DNA of 64,000 bases. Origin: Streptomyces tailanensis (lineage in GTDB: Bacteria > Actinomycetota > Actinomycetes > Streptomycetales > Streptomycetaceae). The translations under genes were made by a program, and so were the position numbers. The stretch covers positions 1 to 64,000 of the forward strand of contig NZ_VTHJ01000035.1 of assembly GCF_008386495.1 (NCBI RefSeq). The letters run 5' to 3'. Positions 15,890-24,548 of this stretch are shown here, one piece after another. Every line of letters begins with the position of its first letter. The stretch's first letter is position 1. The notes under the pieces are model-generated. The model was not told where the DNA came from and searched no databases. It saw only the letters and a program-made list of their open reading frames with translations.

Positions 15890-17218
15890 ATGCAGGCAGA
15901 ACCGAAGAAATCGCTGGTGGGGGAGGAGTACGAGGTCGAGATCGGCCCCGTCGCCCATGGCGGCCACTGCATCGCCCGTACGTCCGAGGGGCAGGTCCTC
16001 TTCGTACGGCACGCGCTGCCCGGTGAGCGGGTCGTGGCGCGGGTGACGGAGGGCGAGGAGGGGGCGCGCTTCCTGCGGGCGGACGCGGTGTCGGTGCTGG
16101 AGGCCTCCAAGGACCGCATCGAGGCGCCCTGCCCGTACGCCGGCCCCGGCCGCTGCGGCGGCTGCGACTGGCAGCACGCCAAGCCGGGCGCCCAGCGCCG
16201 ATTCAAGGGCGAGGTCATCGCCGAACAGTTGCAGCGCCTGGCGGGTCTCACACCCGAGGCGGTCGGCTGGGACGGCACGGTGGTGCCGGCCGAGGGCGAC
16301 AAGCTTCCGGCGGGCGAGGTTCCGGCATGGCGTACGCGCGTGCAGTACGCGGTGGACGCCTCGGGCCGGGCCGGGCTGCGCCGCCACCGCTCGCACGAGG
16401 TCGAGCCGATCGACCACTGCATGATCGCGGCGCCGGGCGTGTCCGAACTGGGCATCGAGAAGCGCGACTGGACGGGCATGGCGGCCATCGACGCGATCGC
16501 CGCGACCGGTTCGCAGGACCGTCAGGTGATCCTGACGCCGAGGCCGGGCGCGCGCCTGCCGATCGTCGAACTGGACAAGCCGGTGAGCGTGATGCGGGTG
16601 GAGGAGAAGGACGGCGGGGTCCACCGAGTCCACGGCCGCCCCTTCGTCCGCGAACGCGCCGACGACCGTACGTACCGCGTCGGCAGCGGCGGCTTCTGGC
16701 AGGTCCATCCCAAGGCCGCCGACACCCTCGTCAAGGCCGTCATGCAGGGCCTGCTACCACGCAAGGGCGACACCGCGCTCGACCTCTACTGCGGCGTAGG
16801 CCTCTTCGCCGGCGCCCTCGCCGACCGCGTCGGCGACAAGGGCGCCGTCCTCGGCATCGAGTCCGGCAAGCGAGCGGTTGAGGACGCCCGCCACAACCTC
16901 GCCGACTTCGACCGCGTCCGCATCGAACAGGGCAAGGTCGAGACGGCCCTCCCGCGCACCGGCATCACCGAGGTCGACCTCATCGTCCTGGACCCGCCCC
17001 GGGCGGGCGCCGGCCGGAAGACCGTTCAGCACCTGTCGTCACTGGGGGCACGCCGCATCGCCTACGTGGCCTGCGACCCGGCGGCTCTGGCCCGGGACTT
17101 GGGGTACTTCCGGGAGGGCGGGTATCGGGTGCGGATGCTGCGGGCGTTCGATCTGTTTCCGATGACTCATCATGTGGAGTGCGTCGCCATCCTTGAACCC
17201 GCCGCTAAGGGTTCCTGA
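15890..17218 (+). CDS. TrmA/RumA-family RNA 5-methyluridine methyltransferase
   Basis: This 442-aa SAM-dependent methyltransferase has a TRAM domain (about 8-65, VEIGPVAHGGHCIAR ... LPGERVVARV). A cysteine cluster for a 4Fe-4S centre follows (CPYAGPGRCGGCDW). The SAM-binding motif is LDLYCGVGLFAGALA. The catalytic region is VDLIVLDPPRAGAG, then VACDPAALARDLGYF with the nucleophilic Cys, and the C-terminal FPMTHHVECVAILE supplies the catalytic Glu. The family methylates C5 of uridine in 23S rRNA or tRNA; which uridine cannot be told. The gene appears complete and monocistronic. Confidence 0.93.
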   Translation: MQAEPKKSLVGEEYEVEIGPVAHGGHCIARTSEGQVLFVRHALPGERVVARVTEGEEGARFLRADAVSVLEASKDRIEAPCPYAGPGRCGGCDWQHAKPGAQRRFKGEVIAEQLQRLAGLTPEAVGWDGTVVPAEGDKLPAGEVPAWRTRVQYAVDASGRAGLRRHRSHEVEPIDHCMIAAPGVSELGIEKRDWTGMAAIDAIAATGSQDRQVILTPRPGARLPIVELDKPVSVMRVEEKDGGVHRVHGRPFVRERADDRTYRVGSGGFWQVHPKAADTLVKAVMQGLLPRKGDTALDLYCGVGLFAGALADRVGDKGAVLGIESGKRAVEDARHNLADFDRVRIEQGKVETALPRTGITEVDLIVLDPPRAGAGRKTVQHLSSLGARRIAYVACDPAALARDLGYFREGGYRVRMLRAFDLFPMTHHVECVAILEPAAKGS

Positions 17219-17262
17219 CCTGCGGTTTTGGGCGTGCGCATGCTGCTCGTCGCGTATGGGTT

Positions 17263-17745
17263 CAGGCGGTCTGCGCGCCGAAGAGGTACTGGATGCCGAT
17301 GTCGATCAGGAACGGGCCGCCGTAGGACGGGTGGCGCTTGAGGATCGCCTTCTTGTACGCCTCACCGTCCTCGTCGACAGTTCCTGCGCGTCGGCCAGGT
17401 AGCGGCGCAGTTCCCTGTACACGTTCTGGTCGGCGGGCCGGTTGATCATCAGGGCGACGGCCAGGACCCCACCGGCACGATCATCCCGGCCGGCGACATG
17501 ACCCCCACCGAGGTGATCACCGGGCACGGAGGTCATCGGCGGCGTGCCCTTCGTCTTCGAGGCGGTGTCGGGCGGCGAGGCCGCCGACACCCTCGCCGCC
17601 AACAGGAGGTACGACACGATCCTGGCCGGGCACGCTGCTTGGCGAACGTGACGACCTCGTCGGCGTAGGCCAGTGCGTACTGGGCATCGACGGCGATCAG
17701 CCGGGACGGGGTCTCTTCGGGCCGTTGAGCCGGGCTCTCGGGCAT
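17263..17745 (-). pseudogene. Mosaic gene remnant
   Basis: Three coding-like fragments with strong third-position G/C bias are stitched together. On the minus strand, 17745 down to about 17640 starts MPESPAQRPEETPSRLIAVD and breaks off. About 17460 to 17263 reads ALMINRPADQNVYRELRRY, shifts frame, and ends FLIDIGIQYLFGAQTA with a stop. Between them, about 17465-17640 has its codon bias on the plus strand (GVPFVFEAVSGGEAADTLAA). The minus-strand parts may be two ends of one gene interrupted by foreign DNA. No family was recognised. Not functional as it stands. Confidence 0.5.
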
Positions 17746-17922
17746 GGTGCGGACCCCTGTGTGGGGGAAGTTTCGTTGTTCACGTGGTCCACGCTGATGT
17801 GCCGGTTTTACGGTGACGAGATACGGCGCGCACACGAGTGGTTGTCGAGGGTGGTGCGGGACATGCTGTGCTCCTGGCCAGAGGGTGTTCAGGGGGATTC
17901 GGTGCGCGACGGTCCGGGCAGG

Positions 17923-18203
17923 TCAGACGATTTCGTAGATCCGGACCTCGGGGTCGGCGGACAGCAGCGGCTTCAGGCCGGCGACCACGTCCTTGGTGAA
18001 CAGGACGCTGTCGAGGTAGGCGCGGGCCTGGCCGACGGTGGAGAAGCCGTGCAGTACCTGGACGCCCTCGTCGCGCACGAGCAGTTCCTTGGAGATGGCG
18101 CCGGGGACCGTGTCGAGGAACGGCTGTTTTACCGCTGGTAGACATCCGCCGCCTCGACGCGCCGCGCCTTTTCCACGGTGAGGGTGATTTCCAGATAAGC
18201 CAT
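17923..18203 (-). pseudogene. Frameshifted Dabb/ABM-like small protein gene
   Basis: The ATG at 18203 starts MAYLEITLTVEKARRVEAAD then meets a stop just after VYQR. Shifting frame by one base near 18138 restores KQPFLDTVPGAISKELLV through VRIYEIV and a stop. The span of 281 bases is one short of 94 codons, so a single missing base explains the break. The reconstructed protein of about 93 residues looks like a ferredoxin-like alpha/beta barrel monomer of the antibiotic-monooxygenase/Dabb type. It could be a real frameshift or a sequencing error. Confidence 0.65.
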
Positions 18204-18337
18204 GGGGCGTCCTTTGCCGTCTCGTTTCCTGCGAGGAATCCGCAGGAATTCGGTGCGTTCGGTGCGCGCCCAACCGTAGATTTTCCGGAAGCCGTCCGGT
18301 AGAGGCTCATCTGTGATGTGGCTATAGCCGAAGCCAA

Positions 18338-19237
18338 TTACTCGCTCGGCTGTCCCAGGGTTGCGGCGGCCTTGGTGAGGGCGTCCATGAACTCCTCGAG
18401 GTCGGCGCCCGGGGGTTCTCGTGGGCCCAGACCGCCTCGTAGGAGATCTCGACGGGGGTGCCGGAGTGCACCAGCGGTCGGCAGGCGGCGTGCTGGTGGG
18501 CCACCTTGGAGCGGGGCAGGAGCGCCGCGCCCACGCCCAGGCCGGCCCATTCGTCCAGTACGCGGTGGCTGGCGGCCTCGCCGGGACAGGTGCGCAGGGC
18601 CAGGTCGTTGCTGTGGAAGAGGTCGGTGGTGAACTTGGTCAGGCCGCAGGTGTCGGGGACGAGGATGTAGGCGGCGCCGGCGGCGGCTGTGAGCTCCACC
18701 GGGCCTTCGGCGGCGGGGTCCGCGGCCGGGTCGATCACGACCACGGGTTCGCTGAGGATGACCTGGTGTCGGTAGGTCGGCATGGCCTCCACCGCGGGCA
18801 CCAGCAGGGCATCCAGCTCGCCTGCCTTCAATGAGGCGCGCAGCAGTTCCAGATCGGCTTCCCGCAGCACCAGATCGCGCGGCCGGGACAGGCCGCGGGC
18901 GGCGTCGAAGGCGCAGGCCACCAGGTCGGCCCCGATCAGGGGCGAGACGCCCATACGGATCGCGCCGGTCGCCGGGCGGGCCAGCCGCCGGGCCTCGGCC
19001 GTAAGGGAGTCCAGCGCGCCGAGGGCCTGGTCGATCATGGGCAGGAGGCGGGCGCCGTGAGCGGTGGGCTTGACGCCGCGCGGGGAGCGGTCGAAGAGTT
19101 TGACGCCGAGTTCCTGCTCCAGCCGGGCCACTCCGTTCGACAGGGCGGGCTGGGTGACGCCGTAGTCGCGCGGCCGCGGCGCTGAAGGACTTCGTCTGGG
19201 ACACGGCCTGGGCGTAGCGCAGCCCCTCGATGTTCAT
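18338..19237 (-). pseudogene. LysR-family regulator with two frameshifts
   Basis: The start MNIEGLRYAQAVSQTKSFSA is a LysR helix-turn-helix. About 23 codons in, an extra base (near 19166) shifts the frame, after which MARLEQELGVKLFDRSPRGV and the whole substrate-binding domain continue. Near 18412 a C-run one base short shifts it back, giving the expected ending EEFMDALTKAAATLGQPSE. The two changes cancel, so total length is that of an intact 299-aa gene. Homopolymer-type errors would explain both. It neighbours the mod operon but need not regulate it. Confidence 0.75.
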
Positions 19238-19327
19238 CCTGAACTCCTCTCCGTCATAACGCCAGGCTATACATTCGACATATTCCCACCTGCATTTCGG
19301 AGCGCTGGGGAATTCCTTCAGGCGTTC

Positions 19328-20416
19328 TCAGACGGGGTAGGCGTGAGTCTGTGTCGCTTTCACCGTGGCCCAGACTTCGGAGCCCGGGTGGAGGTCGAGT
19401 TCGGCGGCGGCGACGGTGGTGAGGTCGGCGGCGAGCGGGAGTTCGCCGGTGAGATCGGCGCGGATCTGGTCGCCGTGGGTCTCCAGGCCGGTGACCCGGC
19501 CGTGCCAGAGGTTGCGGGCGCTGGAGCCGGTGGGGCGGTCGCGGTGGAGGGTGACGGCGCTCGGCGGGAAGGCCACGAAGACCGGGCCGGTCAGGGCCTC
19601 GGTGGTGGTGATGTGGGGCCCGGCGTCGAGGCGGACGGTGTGACCGTCGGCCCGCCCCTGGTAGAGGTTGAGGCCGACGAGCTGGGCGATGTAGTCCGTA
19701 CGGGGGTGACGGGCGATGTGGGACGGGCCGCCCTCCTGGACGATGCGGCCGTCCTCGACGACGACCAGGCGGTCGGCCAGGACCATCGCGTCGAGCGGGT
19801 CGTGGGTGACGAGTACGGCGACGGCCTCGAAGTCGGCCAGATGACGCCGGAGTTGGGCACGTACCTCCAGACGGGTGCGGGCGTCGAGGGCGGCGAGCGG
19901 TTCGTCGAGGAGGAGGAGGCGCGGGCCGGTGGCGAGCGCGCGGGCGAGGGCGACGCGCTGGGCCTGGCCGCCGGACAGCCTGCGGGGCTTGGCGCCGGCA
20001 TGCTCGGCGAGCCCCATGCGGTCGAGCCACTCGGCGGCCCGCACGCGAGCCTCGGCCTTGGTCGCGCCATGGCAGCGGGGGCCGAAGGCGACGTTGTCGA
20101 GGGCGGTGAGGTGAGGGAAGAGCAGATAGTCCTGGAAGACCACGCCGACCGGGCGGGACTCCGTCGGCGTACGGTCCAACTCCGCGCCGTCCAGGCGCAT
20201 ATGACCGCCGGAGAGCGGGGTGAGCCCGGCGAGGGCGCGCAGGGCGGTGGTCTTGCCGGCACCGTTGGGTCCGAGGAGGGCGACCACCTCACCCGGCGCG
20301 ACGCGCAGCGCCACGTCGAGCCGGAAGGTGCCGCGCTCGACGAGGAGACGGGCGTCGAGGCCCTCCTCGGAACCGGGGCTTCCGGGGGCGGCAGCGGCGT
20401 TATGGCTCTCGCTCAT
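19328..20416 (-). CDS. modC: Molybdate ABC transporter ATPase
   Basis: This 362-aa ABC ATPase has Walker A LLGPNGAGKTTALRAL, a Q-loop in VGVVFQDYLLFPHLT, signature LSGGQAQRVALARAL, Walker B LLLLDEPLAALDA and H-loop VLVTHDPLDAM. A C-terminal TOBE-type domain (about 280-362) binds oxyanion and exerts feedback on transport. It is third in the modABC order on the minus strand, and its ATG overlaps the modB stop by four bases. It energises molybdate import; tungstate is also possible. Confidence 0.92.
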   Translation of the reverse strand: MSESHNAAAAPGSPGSEEGLDARLLVERGTFRLDVALRVAPGEVVALLGPNGAGKTTALRALAGLTPLSGGHMRLDGAELDRTPTESRPVGVVFQDYLLFPHLTALDNVAFGPRCHGATKAEARVRAAEWLDRMGLAEHAGAKPRRLSGGQAQRVALARALATGPRLLLLDEPLAALDARTRLEVRAQLRRHLADFEAVAVLVTHDPLDAMVLADRLVVVEDGRIVQEGGPSHIARHPRTDYIAQLVGLNLYQGRADGHTVRLDAGPHITTTEALTGPVFVAFPPSAVTLHRDRPTGSSARNLWHGRVTGLETHGDQIRADLTGELPLAADLTTVAAAELDLHPGSEVWATVKATQTHAYPV

Positions 20417-21318
20417 CCTGCTGTCATCCAACGGTCGCGCAGCCCGGCCAGCACCGCGATGGACACGGCCAGCAGCACCAGGCTGAGGGCGATGGCCGCC
20501 TCGGGGTCGCTCTGCAGAGCGAGGTAGACGGCCAGGGGCATGGTCTGGGTACGGCCGGGGAAGTTGCCGGCGAACGTGATCGTCGCGCCGAACTCGCCGA
20601 GGGCCCGCGCCCAGGCCAGGACGGCGCCGGCCGCGATGCCGGGCGCGATCAGCGGCAGGGTCACCCGGCGGAACGCGGTGAAGCGGGAGGCGCCCAGGGT
20701 CGTGGCGGCCTCCTCGTAGCGCGGGTCGGCGGCCCGCAGCGTGCCCTCCACGCTGATGACGAGGAACGGCATGGCGACGAACGCCTCCGCCACGATCACG
20801 CCCGCCGTGGTGAAGGGCAGCGTGATGCCGAACCAGTCGTCCAGCCACTGCCCGACGATGCCGCCCCGGCCGAGCGCCATCAGCAGCGCCACACCGCCCA
20901 CCACCGGCGGCAGGACGAGCGGGAGGGTGACCAGGGCCCGTACGAGACCACGGCCCGGGAACTCGACCCGCGCCAGCAGCCACGCCAACGGCACCCCGAT
21001 CACCAGGCTCACCCCGGTCGCCGCCGTGGCGCAGATCAGGGAGAGCTGAAGCGCCTGCCACACCTCCGCGCTGGTCAGCTGCTCGGGGAGGCTGCGCCAC
21101 GGGGTCCGTACGAGCAGGGCGATCAGCGGCACGATCAGGAACGCCAGGCCGATCAGCGCGGGCAGGAGCAGCGGCAGCGGCGCGCCCCGGCCGCCGCCCC
21201 TCCGGACGGGTCGAGGCCGACGCCGCGGCCCGCCCCCGAGGGCGTCGGGCGTGGCGGTGGACTTGTCCGGCGGGGACGGCGGGGACGGCGGGGACGACGG
21301 GGACGACGGGGAGGTCAC
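20413..21318 (-). CDS. modB: Molybdate ABC transporter permease
   Basis: This 301-aa permease has five to six transmembrane helices and the EAA-type loop EEAATTLGASRFTAFRRVTL that contacts ModC. The N-terminal 40 residues are a Ser/Pro repeat tract (from a 9-bp GC-rich DNA repeat, 21266-21310) followed by an Arg-rich segment, and are probably disordered. The GTG start overlaps the modA stop by four bases. Family: ModB/CysU-type. Confidence 0.91.
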   Translation of the reverse strand: MTSPSSPSSPPSPPSPPDKSTATPDALGGGPRRRPRPVRRGGGRGAPLPLLLPALIGLAFLIVPLIALLVRTPWRSLPEQLTSAEVWQALQLSLICATAATGVSLVIGVPLAWLLARVEFPGRGLVRALVTLPLVLPPVVGGVALLMALGRGGIVGQWLDDWFGITLPFTTAGVIVAEAFVAMPFLVISVEGTLRAADPRYEEAATTLGASRFTAFRRVTLPLIAPGIAAGAVLAWARALGEFGATITFAGNFPGRTQTMPLAVYLALQSDPEAAIALSLVLLAVSIAVLAGLRDRWMTAG

Positions 21319-22130
21319 GGCTGGAGGAACCCGTCCCCAGTCAGGACCTTCTGGCCCTCGGCGGACCGCACCAGCTCGATGAACGCCTTCGCGGCCCCGG
21401 CGTTCGGCGCCTCCTTGAGCGCGACGATCGGGTAGTCGTTGATGGCCTCGGAGGATTCGGGGAAGTCCACGCCCTCCACCTTGTCACCCGCGGCCTTCAC
21501 ATCGGTCTTGTAGACGACCGCGGCATCGGCCTCCTTCAGCTCGACCTTGGTCAGGGCGGCATTGACGTCCTGCTCGTACGACACCGGCGTGAGCTTCAGA
21601 CCGCTCGCCTCCAACGCCTTCCGGGCGGCGGCCCCGCACGGCACCTCCTCGTCGCAGAGCACGACCTTCAGGCCGGACCTGGTGAGGTCCGCGAGGGAGG
21701 AGATCCTGTCCGGGTTGCCCGGCAGAGTGGCGATCTCCAGCTGGTTGCGGACGAAGGTGGCGGGGGTGCCTGAGGCGTCGCCCGCGTCCGTGACGATCGC
21801 CATCGTCCTGGGGCTGGCGGAGGCGAACACATCCGCCGGGGCGCCACCGGTGATGCTCGCGGCGAGGGAGTCGCTGCCGCCGAAGCTGAAGGTCACCTTC
21901 GCACCGGGGTGCTCCTCCTCGAACCGCTTGCCCAGCGTCGTGAAGCTCTCCTTGAGGGAGGCGGCGGCGAAAACGGTCACCGGGCCGGAGATCTCGTCCG
22001 AGGAGGCGGCCGACGCGGACGGGTCCGACGTCGCCGATGAGGAGCAGGCGCTCAGGGCCAGCAGGGCGGCGGCTCCGGTGGCCACCACCCGCACAGTGCG
22101 GCGGGTCCGGCGCGCGGTACGAGTCATCAT
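21315..22130 (-). CDS. modA: Molybdate-binding lipoprotein
   Basis: This 271-aa periplasmic-type binding protein is anchored as a lipoprotein. It has an Arg-rich N-terminus, a hydrophobic core and the lipobox LLALSACSSS (Cys about residue 27). The mature part has VTVFAAASLKESFTTLGKRF and TFSFGGSDSLAASITGGAPADVF, the hallmark oxyanion-binding Ser residues of ModA. The ATG at 22130 was chosen; 22127 is an alternative, and codons further upstream would spoil the signal peptide. It captures molybdate for ModBC. Confidence 0.91.
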   Translation of the reverse strand: MMTRTARRTRRTVRVVATGAAALLALSACSSSATSDPSASAASSDEISGPVTVFAAASLKESFTTLGKRFEEEHPGAKVTFSFGGSDSLAASITGGAPADVFASASPRTMAIVTDAGDASGTPATFVRNQLEIATLPGNPDRISSLADLTRSGLKVVLCDEEVPCGAAARKALEASGLKLTPVSYEQDVNAALTKVELKEADAAVVYKTDVKAAGDKVEGVDFPESSEAINDYPIVALKEAPNAGAAKAFIELVRSAEGQKVLTGDGFLQP

Positions 22131-22224
22131 GCGTCGATGATAATGCCGCAGATGCGAGGAGAAAGTGTCCTGTGTCTTTGCATGAGCCGGAAGTGTGATC
22201 CAACAGGATGGCATGTGCGCCCCA

Positions 22225-22240
22225 GGCCCGGACCCGGGCC
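22225..22240 (-). terminator. Short GC hairpin after the molbindin regulator
   Basis: GGCCCGG-AC-CCGGGCC is a perfect 7-bp dyad eight bases downstream of the regulator stop, between it and modA. With only a 2-base loop and no T-run, it may be a weak attenuator or an operator rather than a terminator. Confidence 0.35.
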
Positions 22241-22247
22241 CTCCTGC

Positions 22248-22643
22248 TCAGGTCCGGTCGATGTGCACATTCGTCGACTTCACGCGCGCGGTGGCCTCCA
22301 CCCCGACTTCCAGCCCCAGCTCCTCCACGGCCTCCCGCGTCAGCAGCGACACCAGCCGGTGTGGCCCCGCCTGGATCTCCACCTGGGCCGCGACGTCGCC
22401 GAGCTTCACGGCGGTGACGATGCCGGGGAAGGCGTTGCGGACGGAGGTGTAGGAGACGTCCTCCTCGCCACCACCACTGTGGGCGAGCTCCACGGAGAAG
22501 GCGGCCAGATCCTTCCCGTCGATGAGACGCCGCCCGCTCTCGTCCCGATGGGTGGCGACCCGGCCGGCGTCCGCCCATCGCCGCGCGGTGTCGGGGCTCA
22601 CACCGAGAAGCCGCGCGGCCTGACCGATCGTGTAGGACTGCAT
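22248..22643 (-). CDS. HTH-molbindin (TOBE) regulator
   Basis: This 131-aa protein joins an excisionase/MerR-type helix-turn-helix (SYTIGQAARLLGVSPDTARR, residues 3-22) to a single Mop/TOBE domain (about 65-131, SVRNAFPGIVTAVKLGDVAAQVEI). Mop domains bind molybdate or tungstate. Lying 117 bases upstream of modABC on the same strand, it is most simply a molybdate-responsive regulator of that operon, functionally like ModE but with a different DNA-binding part. The start ATG follows a hydrophilic gap and gives the complete helix-turn-helix. Confidence 0.87.
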   Translation of the reverse strand: MQSYTIGQAARLLGVSPDTARRWADAGRVATHRDESGRRLIDGKDLAAFSVELAHSGGGEEDVSYTSVRNAFPGIVTAVKLGDVAAQVEIQAGPHRLVSLLTREAVEELGLEVGVEATARVKSTNVHIDRT

Positions 22644-22728
22644 GGAGATCACCCTAGTGAAACCGTGGCCGGAGGGCTGAAACCGCGTTGAAGCCGTTCT
22701 GAACCGGCTCGGCCGCAAGCTCTCCGGC

Positions 22729-23721
22729 ATGACGACAACGACACAGGAACTCGCGATCGCAGCCACGGGGTTGCGTAAGTCCTACGGGGGCAAGACCGTC
22801 CTCGACGGCATCGACATCCGCGTACCCGCCGGCACCGTCTTCTCGCTGCTCGGGCCGAACGGGGCGGGCAAGACCACGGCGGTCAACATCCTGTCCACGC
22901 TGCTCTCCGCCGACGGCGGACAGGCGCGGATCGCCGGGCACGATCTCGTCGCCGAGGCCCAGGCGGTGCGAGCCGCGATCGGGGTCACCGGCCAGTTCTC
23001 CGCGGTGGACGGGCTGATCACCGGCGAGGAGAACATGCTGTTGATGGCCGACCTGCACCACCTCTCCAAGCACGAGGGGCGGCGGGTCGCCGGGGGACTG
23101 CTGGAGCGGTTCGACCTGGTGGAGGCCGCGAAGAAGCCCGCCGCCACCTACTCCGGCGGTATGAAGCGCCGCCTCGACATCGCCATGACGCTGGTCGGCG
23201 ACCCGCGGATCATCTTCCTCGACGAGCCGACCACCGGCCTCGACCCGCGCTCCCGCCACAACATGTGGCAGATCATCCGTGAGCTGGTCACGGGCGGCGT
23301 CACGGTCTTCCTCACCACCCAGTACCTGGAAGAGGCCGACCAGCTCGCCGACCGCATCGGCGTGCTCAACGGCGGCAAGCTCGTCGCCGAGGGCAGCGCC
23401 GAGGAGCTCAAGCGGCTGATCCCCGGCGGGCACGTACGGCTGCGCTTCTCCGACCCGGTGGCGTACCAGAGCGCCGCCTCCGCACTGCGCGAGGCCTCCC
23501 GCGACGACGAGGCGCTCACCCTGCAGATCCCCAGCGACGGCAGCCAGCGCGAGCTGCGCGCCATCCTCGACTGGCTCGACGCCGCCGGCGTCGAGGCCGA
23601 CGAACTGTCCGTGCACACCCCCGACTTGGACGACGTGTTCTTCGCCCTGACCGGCAGCGGCCCCGTCCTCGCCCAGTCAGCCCGCTCCAGCCAGTCCACC
23701 GAGAAGGAGACCGCCCGATGA
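22729..23721 (+). CDS. DrrA-type multidrug ABC transporter ATPase
   Basis: This 330-aa ATPase is of the daunorubicin-resistance family. It has Walker A LLGPNGAGKTTAVNIL, VGVTGQ-type Q-loop sequence TGQFSAVDGLITGEENM, signature YSGGMKRRLDIAMTL, Walker B IIFLDEPTTGLDP and LTTQYLEEADQLADRI. The C-terminal 80 residues, ending near DLDDVFFALTG, are typical of DrrA. Its stop overlaps the permease start (ATGA). Such pairs export hydrophobic drugs or lipids. It is divergent from the molbindin gene with 85 bases between. Confidence 0.92.
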   Translation: MTTTTQELAIAATGLRKSYGGKTVLDGIDIRVPAGTVFSLLGPNGAGKTTAVNILSTLLSADGGQARIAGHDLVAEAQAVRAAIGVTGQFSAVDGLITGEENMLLMADLHHLSKHEGRRVAGGLLERFDLVEAAKKPAATYSGGMKRRLDIAMTLVGDPRIIFLDEPTTGLDPRSRHNMWQIIRELVTGGVTVFLTTQYLEEADQLADRIGVLNGGKLVAEGSAEELKRLIPGGHVRLRFSDPVAYQSAASALREASRDDEALTLQIPSDGSQRELRAILDWLDAAGVEADELSVHTPDLDDVFFALTGSGPVLAQSARSSQSTEKETAR

Positions 23722-24548
23722 GCGCGACGAAGACCACCACGACGGCCGCCCCCCGCCCCCGGCCCGCCAACCCTTTCCGCGACAACCTCACCATGCTGCG
23801 GCGCAACCTCCTGCACGCCCGCCGCTACCCCTCCCTCACCCTCAACCTCCTCCTCACCCCGATCATCCTGCTGCTGCTCTTCGTGTACGTCTTCGGCGAC
23901 GTGATGAGCGCCGGCATCACCGGCGGCCCCGCGGACCGTGCCGACTACGTCGCCTACCTGGTCCCCGGCATCCTTCTCCTGACCGCGGCCATGACCTCGA
24001 TGGGCACCGCGGTGTCCGTGGCCACGGACATGACCGAGGGCATCATCGCCCGGTTCCGCACCATGGCGATCTCCCGCACCTCCGTGCTGATCGGCCATGT
24101 GATCGGCAGCGTGATCCAGACGCTGATGGCCCTCGTGCTGGTGCTGGGCATCGCGCTGGCCATCGGGTTCCGGCCCGACGCGACGCCGGTGGAGTGGATC
24201 GCGGCGGCCGGACTGCTGGCCCTGTTCAGCCTCGCGCTGACGTGGCTCATGGTCGGCGTCGGCCTGGTGAGCCCCAACGCGGAGGGTGCCAGCAACCTCG
24301 GACAGCCGCTGGTGATGCTGCCGTTCCTGTCCAGCGCGTTCGTGCCGGTGGACGCCATGCCCGGCTGGTTCGGCTGGTTCGCCGAGTACCAGCCGTTCTC
24401 GCCCGCCATCGAGACCCTGCGCGGGCTGCTGCTGGGCACCGGGATCGGCACCACGAACGCCGTGCTGACCGTCGGCTGGAGCCTGGGCTTGGTCGTGCTG
24501 GGCTACCTGTGGTCGAAGGCCCAGTTCAACCGTGAACCCCGGCATTGA
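23718..24548 (+). CDS. DrrB-type ABC-2 permease
   Basis: This 276-aa ABC-2 membrane protein has six helices, starting at LNLLLTPIILLLLFVYVFG, with the family motif GIIARFRTMAISRTSVLIGHV in the central amphipathic region and the C-terminal segment PFSPAIETLRGLLLG. It pairs with the upstream ATPase. Its 3' end overlaps the convergent AfsR-like gene by 23 bases, which is unusual and leaves no room for a terminator. Confidence 0.92.
   Translation: MSATKTTTTAAPRPRPANPFRDNLTMLRRNLLHARRYPSLTLNLLLTPIILLLLFVYVFGDVMSAGITGGPADRADYVAYLVPGILLLTAAMTSMGTAVSVATDMTEGIIARFRTMAISRTSVLIGHVIGSVIQTLMALVLVLGIALAIGFRPDATPVEWIAAAGLLALFSLALTWLMVGVGLVSPNAEGASNLGQPLVMLPFLSSAFVPVDAMPGWFGWFAEYQPFSPAIETLRGLLLGTGIGTTNAVLTVGWSLGLVVLGYLWSKAQFNREPRH

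Noticed and set aside
17465-17640. Independent plus-strand gene
   Set aside because: Codon bias is good, but there is no start and a frameshift, so it is only a fragment.
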